From NCBI GenBank assembly GCA_964618175.1, contig CAZTZX010000010.1:1-39565 (forward strand): a stretch of 39,565 nt of DNA. Direction: 5' to 3'. Of this stretch, positions 15,450 through 23,716 are shown piece by piece (the first letter of the stretch is position 1; each line of letters begins with the position of its first letter). Under the pieces are notes generated by a model, which worked only from the letters and a program-made list of their open reading frames with translations, searched no databases and was not told the DNA's origin. Source of the stretch: DTU018 sp964618175 (GTDB taxonomy: Bacteria; Bacillota; Syntrophomonadia; Syntrophomonadales; Syntrophomonadaceae). Both the position numbers and the translations under genes were made by a program.

Positions 15450-17060
15450 TTAATCAAGGTACTCAGTGATCTTGTTCCGAGCCTGGGCTCTTTCCCAGGT
15501 GTCCCTTGACTTTCCAGCCACTTGGTTAGCCTGCTGCTGTTGGACAAGCAAATATTCCTTTAGTTCATCCTGTAACACTTTATCATCGGTTTGTTCATAT
15601 ACCATCAGAGCTGCATCGACACCGGCCGGCCCGGATCGGTAGAGGATTTCTACATCTAATCTTTCGAGGGTTCCGGCCAGGTAACGGTCTGCATTATAGC
15701 GGGCCACCAGGCTGTCCGGATTTGACAGGCACAGCAGGCAGAACATCACTATCCCTGTTCCAACCGCCAGGCGGGTTATGGAGAATGACCATTTTTGCAG
15801 GGCAATCACTCCCCCGCAGGTGATGGCCATAAAGATCATAAAGACACAGGGTAACAGCCGGCGCATAGACAATCCGTAAGCTCCAATGTACATGGCCATT
15901 TTACTGAAAGCGGTAGCAATAAGGATCAGGGTGACCAGAGCCAGTAATGAGTTGAGTATCTTTAAGGCTATACTATTCCGGCTGGGCTGTTGGCTCATAA
16001 CATTGGATATGGTTAGTACGATCAGGTTTATGGCCGCAATGGAACAAAGCTCAAAAAATCCACTGCGGGCATATTCCGAGTATACCTGCCACCCCTCCGG
16101 CCGTTGGCCAACAAATGCTGAGAAGAAATAGGGAACCTGACTTCCAATGAATACTAGATATAACATACATAGCAGGCCCAGCAGAATGTAAACTGTGATC
16201 ATGGGGAGTATCCGCCAGGCTGAAATCATCTGCTCCGTACTATCCTTTTTAAACCGGTCAGTACCTCTTTTATGAGTACTGCCGGCCACTAAGCCGAACA
16301 TATAAGCTGCAATGGGAACAGCCAGAATGACATGCCATAATACTTCCCAGAACTCTTCCCCTATCCCGCGAAAGCCAGCCAGTATTCCATTTACTATTCT
16401 GGCAAAGCCGCCGCTGTCTGCTTCCATCAGCAGGGGAAAAACCATGGCTACAACAATAAGTGATAAAAATAGACCTAATGCTATGGAAAAAAGGTGCCTG
16501 CCCCGCGCCAGTTTATCAGCCCCCAGCAAAGCCAGGCTTTTATACTGGCAGCCAAAATTGCCAAAAGGGATTACCAACAGGGCGTTATAGGCGTCCAGGA
16601 CAATATAATTGCTGGTTTTGCCCATAATAAGCAGCCCGGTAGTAGACAGGATCCAGTATAAAGCACTGCCAAATAACAGCAGACCGTGCAGCGGAGCCAA
16701 TCCGTTATTGGTCCACAGGCCAAAGCTCAGTCCTATCAGCACCACTACCGCCAGCCAGAACCATCCGGCCTTGGTAATATGAACTCCCTTTTTCAGCAGA
16801 TACCAGGTTACTGATCCGCAAAACACCAGAGTAAACACGGTGACCCCCCAACCCTGCCAGGAGAACAGTACCCAATGGGCAAAAAAGAAGCCCAGTACGA
16901 AAGCAAACAGGGCAAAATAGCTATCCTGGCGGTCAGCCGCAAAAGGCGTTTTCCCCTTCTGCAGCATCGGTATCTCAGGCACACTTTCCTCGGAGCCGCC
17001 TAGAATTGCTGATTCCTTAGTCAAAACTGTTTCGTTATCATTGAGTGAAATCTCATCCAT
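15450..17060 (-). CDS. DUF4173-family polytopic membrane protein
   Basis: 536 residues: a polar N-terminal tail of about 45 residues, roughly 11-12 hydrophobic segments, then a soluble C-terminal tail rich in Gln/Glu. The stretch CLSNPDSLVARYNADRYLAG near 430-450 is the recognisable DUF4173 motif (N-P-D..I/V-A-R-Y-N..R). Function unknown. It is the last gene of a unit DUF2975-XRE-DUF4173; GGAGGG precedes its ATG. In related Firmicutes these families are found near small XRE regulators, which suggests an envelope or stress role, but this is an inference. Confidence 0.78.
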   Translation of the reverse strand: MDEISLNDNETVLTKESAILGGSEESVPEIPMLQKGKTPFAADRQDSYFALFAFVLGFFFAHWVLFSWQGWGVTVFTLVFCGSVTWYLLKKGVHITKAGWFWLAVVVLIGLSFGLWTNNGLAPLHGLLLFGSALYWILSTTGLLIMGKTSNYIVLDAYNALLVIPFGNFGCQYKSLALLGADKLARGRHLFSIALGLFLSLIVVAMVFPLLMEADSGGFARIVNGILAGFRGIGEEFWEVLWHVILAVPIAAYMFGLVAGSTHKRGTDRFKKDSTEQMISAWRILPMITVYILLGLLCMLYLVFIGSQVPYFFSAFVGQRPEGWQVYSEYARSGFFELCSIAAINLIVLTISNVMSQQPSRNSIALKILNSLLALVTLILIATAFSKMAMYIGAYGLSMRRLLPCVFMIFMAITCGGVIALQKWSFSITRLAVGTGIVMFCLLCLSNPDSLVARYNADRYLAGTLERLDVEILYRSGPAGVDAALMVYEQTDDKVLQDELKEYLLVQQQQANQVAGKSRDTWERAQARNKITEYLD

Positions 17061-17074
17061 TAAGTCAACCCTCC

Positions 17075-17290
17075 TTATTCTCCATCATCTGGTTGGTATT
17101 CGAGTATGTCTCCGGGCTGACAATCCAGAGATTTGCAGATTGCTTCCATGGTAGAGAAACGAATCGCTTTGGCCTTCCCGGTTTTGAGAATGGAAAGATT
17201 AGACTGAGTGATGCCGATCTTTTCAGCCAGCTCGCCGGAGGACATTTTTCTTTGGGCCATCACTACATCCAGATTTACTACGATGGGCAT
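17075..17290 (-). CDS. XRE-family helix-turn-helix regulator (YozG-like)
   Basis: 71 residues, almost all helix-turn-helix: VVMAQRKMSSGELAEKIGIT (9-28) then QSNLSILKTGKAKAIRFSTM (recognition helix) and a short PGDILEY tail. This compact type commonly sits next to DUF2975 genes and probably controls them. Starts 18 bases after the DUF2975 gene, with AAGGAG in place, and ends 14 bases before the DUF4173 gene. Confidence 0.9.
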   Translation of the reverse strand: MPIVVNLDVVMAQRKMSSGELAEKIGITQSNLSILKTGKAKAIRFSTMEAICKSLDCQPGDILEYQPDDGE

Positions 17291-17308
17291 AATTCGGTTC
17301 TCCTTCCC

Positions 17309-17758
17309 CTACACAATGTAATCTGCTTCGTTTTTGAGTTCGACGGCCTGGGCAACTACATTCTTTATTACCCGGACGATCAAGCCCATAAATGCTGCAG
17401 CTATCGCCACGAAGATCCACGGGTAATAGTAAAACACGGAAATTATGGCCACCAGCGCTCCTGTAAAACAGCTCCAGGAAATACGCCTTAACAGTTCCAC
17501 GTTCTCGGCGGTAAATACTTGACCGGTGTCGATGTGACGCAGTAGTTTTAACAGACTATAGAGGAGATAGGCGGCAGGCATAAAACCCACATAGATGGTA
17601 GCCATAAAATAGGCTCTATTTTCATCTTGTCCGGCCCGTGAAACGTTTACAAACCAGTCAATCAGCCAGGGCGCCGCTACCACTACAGCTAATAGCAAAC
17701 CCATAAAGATTACTATACACAACTTGGTCAGAATGATGGACTTCTCTCCATTCCACAT
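17309..17758 (-). CDS. DUF2975-family membrane protein
   Basis: 149 residues with four hydrophobic segments (about 10-32, 50-70, 97-113 and 116-134) and a YSLLKLLRHIDTGQVFTAENVELLRRISW loop around 62-90 that is the family's best conserved part. Function unknown; usually paired with the small XRE regulator, as here. AAAGGAAG precedes the ATG. First gene of the unit. Confidence 0.82.
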   Translation of the reverse strand: MWNGEKSIILTKLCIVIFMGLLLAVVVAAPWLIDWFVNVSRAGQDENRAYFMATIYVGFMPAAYLLYSLLKLLRHIDTGQVFTAENVELLRRISWSCFTGALVAIISVFYYYPWIFVAIAAAFMGLIVRVIKNVVAQAVELKNEADYIV

Positions 17759-18106
17759 ATAATGCTTCCTTTCTCAGTCGGGTGAAGTACCCTTAATTAT
17801 TTGCAGTATAGCAAAGTTATTAATGTTATACAACACATTATTATTGTTTATCAGCAAAATTTATTCGTGATTCATTACAACAAATGCTAAATGCAATATC
17901 TGGTTTTCAATTTAAGACGGGCTTAATTTATCCCGTAGATGAAAGATCTTAGCGTTCGGTACAAGGAGAAAGTAGAGATGGTTTAGGTGTGTGCATGTGA
18001 AGCAGGGGGAGTTATTTGTTTTTCCTCATGCTCCCCCCTAAGCGCATAGAAAAGGAAGCAAAAGAACGTGCCTTCGCTTCCCCTGTAGACTTATTAGGTG
18101 CAGATT
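17759..18106. promoter_or_regulatory. Intergenic region: promoter of DUF2975 unit plus repeat
   Basis: No gene. On the minus strand TTGTAT (17828-17833), 17 bases, TATACT (17805-17810) with TGC just before the -10, a convincing promoter for the DUF2975 operon. The rest is AT-rich up to the repeat at 17999-18085. An AAGGAGA followed by ATG-GTT-TAG near 17963-17985 is a dead start. Confidence 0.65.
17999..18085. repeat. GGAAGC-type repeat, diverged copy
   Basis: GAAGCAGGGGGAG at 17999-18011, a C-rich complement (CTCCCCCC near 18031), then GGAAGCAAAAGAACGTGCC and CGCTTCCCC at 18054-18083. It has the same parts as 15378-15421 and 19143-19171 and lies just downstream of the 18107 gene's stop, so it may end that transcript. 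Confidence 0.65.
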
Positions 18107-18952
18107 TTAGTTTTTCACTAAGTACTTGCTGACTACGAGCGATATCAAAAACAGTACTGCTGCATCAATGCCGCTTCGTAAGAGCGTTTGCAGCATGTAA
18201 CCGTTAAAAATCAACCCTATAAAGCTGTTAAATATCATCCAGTTTGCTCCGATGGTCAGCACAACAAGATTAACGGATATGGCTAATTGGTTCCGCTCTC
18301 TGCCAAACAAGGGATATAAAATCACATAACAACACCCCAGCACCACACCAAATAGCATTGTCCATAAGTAACAGGGCACCGGATAGGTATGGCAACTGCT
18401 TACTAATACTCCTGTTTCATAGCCAATAAACCGCTCAATTAAAAAAGCAGCTGCAATTAAGGCAACGACTTTAACTTTTTCTGCGCTGCTTAAGGTCTTT
18501 ACAGAACTGGTTATGTTGGTATTGTTCAATAAAAAGTAAGCTATCGTAATACATAACAGCAAAACAGGTATAGCATCACCCACGCCCATAAAGAATTGGT
18601 AGTTCACAAAAGCAGATCCCCATTCAGCAAAGGGAGATGTCTCAACCGACACTTCTTGCATGCCAAAAAGATAAATAAGGGCAAAGGCTAAGCCAAAACG
18701 GGATCCGATCTGTAGTCTTTGCATATTGGCCTTTTTCCCAAAATACTGAACCACAACAGCACAGTGTGTAAACAAGAGAATAAAGTAGAAAACCGATATT
18801 AGTGGAAAGCCGAAAAGTTGGACTAAAGCGCCATCAAGATCTTCTTCATTCACACCAGCGGGCATGACCACATGAACGAGGATAGTTATGGCCGTCGCCA
18901 ATATGATAATGAGGGCATTAACTAGGAACTTATTTACGACTTTTTCTTTCAC
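18107..18952 (-). CDS. Uncharacterised polytopic membrane protein
   Basis: 281 residues with about seven hydrophobic segments, among them NALIIILATAITILVHVVMP, the HCAVVVQYF helix, and LLCITIAYFLL. I do not recognise the family. The GTG at 18950-18952 is the likely start, because AAAGGGGG lies 6 bases upstream; the upstream in-frame stretch has no ribosome binding site. It stands alone between two GGAAGC-type repeats. A cysteine-bearing loop (SSCHTYPVPC, about 195-204) could form an external disulfide. Confidence 0.7.
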   Translation of the reverse strand: MKEKVVNKFLVNALIIILATAITILVHVVMPAGVNEEDLDGALVQLFGFPLISVFYFILLFTHCAVVVQYFGKKANMQRLQIGSRFGLAFALIYLFGMQEVSVETSPFAEWGSAFVNYQFFMGVGDAIPVLLLCITIAYFLLNNTNITSSVKTLSSAEKVKVVALIAAAFLIERFIGYETGVLVSSCHTYPVPCYLWTMLFGVVLGCCYVILYPLFGRERNQLAISVNLVVLTIGANWMIFNSFIGLIFNGYMLQTLLRSGIDAAVLFLISLVVSKYLVKN

Positions 18953-19142
18953 AAGATTCCCCCTTTCAGTTGGGATCACATAGGATCCAGGCCTGAACAC
19001 TTTTATCAATCCATTTATATAGATACTACTACCTTATTATGGTATTGACTGCTTTCTGGCGCAATTTTTAGTCTGAGGATAGAAGTGACCCTTGGTTCAT
19101 CGCAGAAAAACGCGGAGTTGTCGCAATTGGCGGCAGAAAAAA

Positions 19143-19171
19143 GGAAGCGAAAAGAACGTCCCTCCGCTTCC
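19143..19171. repeat. GGAAGC-type short inverted repeat
   Basis: GGAAGCG (19143-19149) pairs with CGCTTCC (19165-19171); between them AAAAGAACGTCCCTC, as in the copy at 18054-18083. It lies 12 bases downstream of the 19184 gene's stop. Confidence 0.7.
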
Positions 19172-19183
19172 CTGAATGCTATA

Positions 19184-19432
19184 TTATAATAGCCCTTTCT
19201 GCTGGAGTATGGCCCAAGCTATTACCAGCCATACGGCCATGGCTATTACTCCTAGAAGTCGATCCGACCAAGACATTGTTGATCTTTTGCCCACTATATA
19301 AATGACCATGATAATGATATAAAACGCAATTAGAACGAGAGAGATATAAAACAAGGAGTTCCATCCGGTTTTTAGCCATGCCAAGATGAAAAGGACTAAT
19401 AATAAGCTTATTTCAAATACTGCACTGCGCAT
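19184..19432 (-). CDS. Small membrane protein, three predicted helices
   Basis: 82 residues: hydrophobic segments at about 5-20, 27-45 and 60-77, with a basic GKRSTMSWSDR loop between the second and third. No known domain. The ATG at 19432 has GGAGG 8 bases upstream; an in-frame ATG at 19447 with AGGAA is possible. Its general layout (three helices, a SDR/TER-W-x-x-I/L loop before the last helix) is like that of the protein at 37447-37692, so the two may be distant relatives. Confidence 0.6.
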   Translation of the reverse strand: MRSAVFEISLLLVLFILAWLKTGWNSLFYISLVLIAFYIIIMVIYIVGKRSTMSWSDRLLGVIAMAVWLVIAWAILQQKGLL

Positions 19433-19498
19433 AATCCGTTCCTCCATGAAAAATTCCTAACATATGAATGATATTCAACTGCTGTGCTTCAAAGCCGC

Positions 19499-20917
19499 TT
19501 AAGCCTTGTAATAAATCATATTTCCCGTCAAATCCGGATCAATATTTCCGGATTTGTTCACCTTCATATAACGCGCTTCTAGTATTTTACACTGTCGTAG
19601 GCGGGCTTTATCAAATTGAGTAATGATGGCATTGTATTGCGGATTGGTCAGCAGATTATCGCGAATGGTTCTGGAAAAAGGACAGTGCTTGAACAGGATT
19701 TCCCGGGCTACCTTATTTAAACGTAGCAATCCATTGGATTCATAATTAATCCAGGTTTGATAATCTGCGGCAAAGATATTGCGCGGGCTATTGCGGTGTC
19801 TTTTGATTACGGTTTTGAGCTTTTCCCTGGCATCTGCAGATAAGTCCCTGTTTTTAGCATAAAACTGAATGTAATCACTATAATCTGAATACAGGGAGAT
19901 GTCGTTGGCTTTATTTATCACATAGCTAGACATGTTTTTGGAAAGATCCCAACGAAATTGCGCCACCGCATCTATCATCATGTCATCCAGATCCTCATTG
20001 GTGAAAAGAGGAAATAGAAAGCGTCCCGGGGAGGTCTTTACTTTTCCGCTCAATACCTGCCACATGACAGACCGATGACCGAAGCAAGGTATAAGGATAA
20101 TGTCGGGAAACACCGGCTTCATAATCAGTTCATGGGCCAGCTGTCGGTTGGTATGCGTGAATACGATCTCGCGATGAAATGCGGAGAAATCAACTGCCAG
20201 TATTTTATTGATACTGGCTTCGATTTTGGCTGGTGTAACCAAAGAAGCTTCCAGATCATGGCTGATCATTTCTCGATGGAGAATAGGGAAATAGCCGCTA
20301 GTTTGTCCATAGCATAGTCTCTGGCCCAATTTAAAAAGGTTAGTTATCTCATGGTTAAGCCGACCATCCAAATCCGCATCATAGGCTGGTTTGTCTTTGT
20401 CGGTCACTTCTTTCTGACGTTTAATTTCCGCAAATACTTCATGGTAATCCAGTCCAAATTCATTTACCGACGGCTCCTGGTTGCGTTGATATATTTCCTG
20501 CAACCAGGGTTTGAGGTGATATACTGAACCGATTGAGTGCCCCGCAAATTCTTTAGCTAGCTTATAGAGCGTATTGGTCTGCTCTACACTTAACAATCTT
20601 TCGTCCATATACCCAAAGTACAAAAACATTAAATAGAGCTGATCAGAATTGTCTTCCTCCAGTACCCTCTTAAATACCGACGTATAGGCTTCAAAAAAAG
20701 TCGTGCTTAACTGCACTCGGATCGGTCGGCTGGAACTATCGGAAAAAGACTTGTCTTTCATATTGATAAAAACTTCCAGGTTAGACCTAAACAGCTCAGC
20801 TTTTTCTTGGCTGATACCTGCATAAGCTAATATTTTATCAGCGCTATTATGAAGTTCTTCAGGAATACCGGGGGTTGGATCCACCGATCCAGCTCTGGTT
20901 AAACTGTTTATTTCCAT
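19499..20917 (-). CDS. Conserved-looking protein of unknown function (472 aa)
   Basis: A soluble, mostly helical 472-residue protein with no signal peptide, membrane helix or motif I can name. Features: a SSSRPIRVQLSTTFFEAY stretch near 62-79, LVTPAKIEASINKILAVDF near 231-249, an acidic TNEDLDDMMIDAVAQFRWDL near 307-326, and a basic C-terminal half with KTVIKRHRNSPRNIF. GGGGGG lies about 9-14 bases before the ATG. It faces the end of the gap-broken acyl-CoA dehydrogenase gene on the same strand. Coding nature is supported by length and ribosome binding site. Confidence 0.75.
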   Translation of the reverse strand: MEINSLTRAGSVDPTPGIPEELHNSADKILAYAGISQEKAELFRSNLEVFINMKDKSFSDSSSRPIRVQLSTTFFEAYTSVFKRVLEEDNSDQLYLMFLYFGYMDERLLSVEQTNTLYKLAKEFAGHSIGSVYHLKPWLQEIYQRNQEPSVNEFGLDYHEVFAEIKRQKEVTDKDKPAYDADLDGRLNHEITNLFKLGQRLCYGQTSGYFPILHREMISHDLEASLVTPAKIEASINKILAVDFSAFHREIVFTHTNRQLAHELIMKPVFPDIILIPCFGHRSVMWQVLSGKVKTSPGRFLFPLFTNEDLDDMMIDAVAQFRWDLSKNMSSYVINKANDISLYSDYSDYIQFYAKNRDLSADAREKLKTVIKRHRNSPRNIFAADYQTWINYESNGLLRLNKVAREILFKHCPFSRTIRDNLLTNPQYNAIITQFDKARLRQCKILEARYMKVNKSGNIDPDLTGNMIYYKA

Positions 20918-21009
20918 ATTTGCGAGCCCCCCAGCCTAAAATTTCGATATTATTGGCATTAGTTTACATTTTATTCGTATACGGTATATTATACAACAAA
21001 TTCCATCCG

Positions 21010-21109
21010 NNNNNNNNNNNNNNNNNNNNNNNNNNNNNNNNNNNNNNNNNNNNNNNNNNNNNNNNNNNNNNNNNNNNNNNNNNNNNNNNNNNNNNNNNNN
21101 NNNNNNNNN
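21010..21109. other. Assembly gap (100 N)
   Basis: Exactly 100 unknown bases, a scaffold-gap placeholder. It removes the 3' part of the acyl-CoA dehydrogenase gene. Confidence 0.98.
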
Positions 21110-22150
21110 AAGCTGGTCGATCCTCTGCAGCTGTCCGGCTACCAGAGGAAATTGCCCTATTTTAAGACCAAATGCATCCCGAAACTCAGCATATTTTTTC
21201 GCCTCCCGTACCGCCCGGGTCATAAATCCGGCCGCTGATAAACCTACAGTAAGACGGGAATAAGTTAAGACAATTCCTACCACATTGGCCACTCCACGGT
21301 CGAGTGGTCCTACCGGGTAGGCCACTGCCCCATTAAAAGTAAGTTCTGCGGTAGTCAGTTCACTGGTGCCCATCTTCCACTTAATGCGATCTATAGTGTA
21401 ACCATTGCGGATCTCTCTTTCCTTGTCGCCCGGCAGCCAGGAAGGAATCACGAATAAAGCCACCTTTTCTGAACCCAATGGTTTTGCAGTTACCACCGCA
21501 TACTCAGCGTGAGTTGCTGAACAGAAGAATTTATCGCCATACAGACGCCACTGGCCATCTTCGGATATGGCTTCCAGGACGTTAGCGGGCACATCGGAAC
21601 CTCCTTGTATTTCCGAAAGATACTGAGCGCCAATAGCAAAATGGCCGTCAATGCCTTCCTGGCAGTGCTGCAGGATTCGCCGGGTCTCCTCACTGTCGGC
21701 ATACTTCTTGAGAATCTCCACCAATCCCTCGGTGCAGGTCATGGGACAGGCTACACAGGCTTCACCATTTTGATAAATGATATACATCTTGATCAGTTTC
21801 ACCCAGGGCGAGGTTTTGCCGGAAAACAGGGCTTCGGAAAAAACCTCCTGCTCCATGATTTCCGTTTCCTGGGGTCGGACTATCCGGTCAATACGGTGCT
21901 TGTGCCCATCGTAATGCATCATATAGGGGCGCTTTTCCGGCCAGGCAATGGTTTCGGCCATATCTCTCCACCGATAGGAGGCCTTACGCGATACCGACCG
22001 GGCCTCCCGGTCAACTGCTTCCCACTCCTCAGCGGCAAAATGTTTTACTACCTGCTGGATAAACGGATCATCTGCATAATAATCGACCTTATCCCGCCAC
22101 TCCAAAAACTCGTCGAAATTATATGGATTGTTGCGGTCTGGAAAAGACAT
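21110..22150 (-). CDS. Acyl-CoA dehydrogenase (AidB-like), 3' part lost in gap
   Basis: FAD-dependent acyl-CoA dehydrogenase-family protein; about 347 residues are visible. Seen: YLSEIQGGSDVPAN (FAD/substrate loop, like the M-T-E-x-x-G-S-D of the family), GDKFFCSATHAEYAVVTAKP, the middle beta domain with KMGTSELTTAELTF, and the start of the C-terminal helical domain (GIVLTYSRLTVGLSAAGFM). The QGGSD form and long N-terminal part resemble the AidB branch rather than short-chain butyryl-CoA dehydrogenases. ATG at 22150 is chosen for its GGAGGGGAG. The catalytic base lies beyond or in the gap. YdbC-like gene is just upstream. Confidence 0.88.
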
Positions 22151-22220
22151 ACTCCCCTCCCCTTTCTCCCCGGCAAGTTTGACTGTCACTTCGCGCCCCG
22201 ATATGCAAGTTATCTCTGGA

Positions 22221-22460
22221 TCAGCTGAGGGAAAGCTCCTCCAGATCCAACTGGTTAAGAATGTCCCTCAACTGTATTAGTTCTTCCCGGTTCAGGGTAA
22301 CCCCTTTACCCATCTTCTCATGTTCAGGAGCCCAGTCCCGAATATCAATTTTGGGTGTCCGCTCATTCCAGCTGACCAGATTGATCTCCTTTTGCCAACC
22401 GCGGGATCCCTCGGAAAGTATCCCCAAAGACTTGGTAATTTCATATTTTATATCAGCCAT
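22221..22460 (-). CDS. YdbC/PC4-like single-strand nucleic acid-binding protein
   Basis: 79 residues of the transcriptional coactivator PC4/YdbC fold: IKYEITKSLGILSE (first strands), GWQKEINLVSWNERTPKIDIRDWAPEH with the hallmark W-N-x-x-x-P-K-x-D-I-R-x-W, and a C-terminal helix GVTLNREELIQLRDIL. Bacterial relatives bind single-stranded DNA or RNA as dimers. ATG at 22460 has GGGGG 6 bases upstream. Reads toward the acyl-CoA dehydrogenase, 70 bases away. Confidence 0.88.
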   Translation of the reverse strand: MADIKYEITKSLGILSEGSRGWQKEINLVSWNERTPKIDIRDWAPEHEKMGKGVTLNREELIQLRDILNQLDLEELSLS

Positions 22461-22666
22461 CTGTATCCCCCTTACCATAATTTACATAAACATAATAGCC
22501 TTATTAATACTATATCCGTAAACCGCCATAGAATCTGCCGAATTTTATCAATCAGGTCAGTTTTTGCACTTCGGCTTAGCGATCAGGCCCTTGTAACCTG
22601 CCACAATTGCCGATAAGATGGATAAGGGGAAGAACGTAGGTAGAGTTGTCAGGAGGGAATTGCACA

Positions 22667-23272
22667 ATGATAATCGGCGTTGATATAGACAATACCATCA
22701 CTCATACTACCGAAATGATCATGCACTATGCTAAAATTTACGGTCAGGAAAATGGACTAAACACCATACCGGACCTGCGCTATTACTATTTGGAAGAGGC
22801 ACTGGGATGGGAAACCAAGCATGCAGATGATTTCTTTGACCAATATCTGGGGCATGTCTATCACGATATGCAGCCCAAGGAACAGGCTGTAGAGGTTCTC
22901 GCGGAACTAAAAAAACAGCATGAGTTGATATTGATCACTTCCCGCAATAGTAAATTTCCTCAGGTAGAAGAAGTAACCCGTAACTGGCTGGCCCGCAATA
23001 ACATTGCCTATGACCGCTTAGTTTTGAATGCTACCAGCAACATGCACTTTTTCAGTAAACTAGCTGTCTGCCGAGAATATCAGGTGGATATTATGATCGA
23101 AGACCACTACGAACTGGTCAGCGAAATAAGCCCGGTCCTGCCGGTAATCATGTTCGAGTACCCCTACAATTGCCATCTGCAGTCCGACGGCATCATCCCC
23201 GTTCGACACTGGAGCGAAGTTAAGGAATGGATTGACAGCTATCAATCCGTGCAGGTCAACAATGTGGGCTAG
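22667..23272 (+). CDS. HAD-family 5'(3')-deoxyribonucleotidase-like protein
   Basis: 201 residues. HAD motif I GVDIDNTIT with Asp6 and Asp8, motif II LILITSRNSK and a late IMIEDHYELV (motif IV), as in the NT5C-type (5' nucleotidase, deoxy) HAD group that removes phosphate from nucleoside monophosphates. The cap region is the short helical type. ATG at 22667 is preferred, with AGGAGG 9 bases upstream, over the TTG at 22646. The substrate is not certain. Confidence 0.85.
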   Translation: MIIGVDIDNTITHTTEMIMHYAKIYGQENGLNTIPDLRYYYLEEALGWETKHADDFFDQYLGHVYHDMQPKEQAVEVLAELKKQHELILITSRNSKFPQVEEVTRNWLARNNIAYDRLVLNATSNMHFFSKLAVCREYQVDIMIEDHYELVSEISPVLPVIMFEYPYNCHLQSDGIIPVRHWSEVKEWIDSYQSVQVNNVG

Positions 23273-23352
23273 GAACAAAATGACAAACTTATGCAATCAT
23301 TAGATTCCGAAAAATGCCAACGGATTTTCGAGGAAACGGAGGCTACATATTT

Positions 23353-23685
23353 ATGGATAAAGAGCAGATTATTGAAATAGTCAAAAACTATGCTGCTGTT
23401 GTTGACGAGCACTTAAAGCCTAGGCAAGTTATTTTGTATGGTTCTTATGCTAAGAACAACTGGCAGGCAGATAGTGATATTGACGTGGCTGTTGTCGTAG
23501 ATCACATAGGGAACGACTATTTAGAAAATGCAGCACTTCTTTACAAACTAAGAAGAAATATTGACGAGCGGCTTGAACCGGTATTAATTGAAGAAGGTAA
23601 TGATAGAAGTGGTTTTCTTGCTGAAATACAAAAATACGGCCAAGTGATCTTTAACAAGGTAGAGTCTAAGCACAAACCTTTATGA
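23353..23685 (+). CDS. MNT-type nucleotidyltransferase domain protein (orphan)
   Basis: 110 residues with the minimal nucleotidyltransferase fold: ILYGSYAKNN (GS at 30-31) and DSDIDVAVVVD with Asp42 and Asp44, the metal-binding pair. In the usual MNT motif a Gly follows GSxxx; here it is Asn (N35). MNT proteins are commonly the antitoxin-like partner of HEPN toxins, but no HEPN gene lies beside it: upstream is the HAD nucleotidase and downstream, convergent, is jetC. GGAGG is 10 bases before the ATG. Could be a solitary antitoxin, or a nucleotide-modifying accessory to the defence locus. Confidence 0.85.
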   Translation: MDKEQIIEIVKNYAAVVDEHLKPRQVILYGSYAKNNWQADSDIDVAVVVDHIGNDYLENAALLYKLRRNIDERLEPVLIEEGNDRSGFLAEIQKYGQVIFNKVESKHKPL

Positions 23686-23686
23686 C

Positions 23687-23712
23687 ACAAGGGGCACACA
23701 AATGCCCCTTGT
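23687..23712. terminator. Hairpin between convergent MNT gene and jetC
   Basis: ACAAGGGGCA (23687-23696), 6-base loop, TGCCCCTTGT (23703-23712): a perfect 10-bp stem filling the 31-base gap between the two stop codons. The T-tract is short, but its place suggests it ends both transcripts. Confidence 0.8.
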
Positions 23713-23716
23713 TGCT

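Noticed and set aside
20936..21009. Apparent C-terminus of the acyl-CoA dehydrogenase on the left side of the gap
   Set aside because: The frame only continues through N bases; the translated end does not look like an acyl-CoA dehydrogenase and the gap length is unknown.
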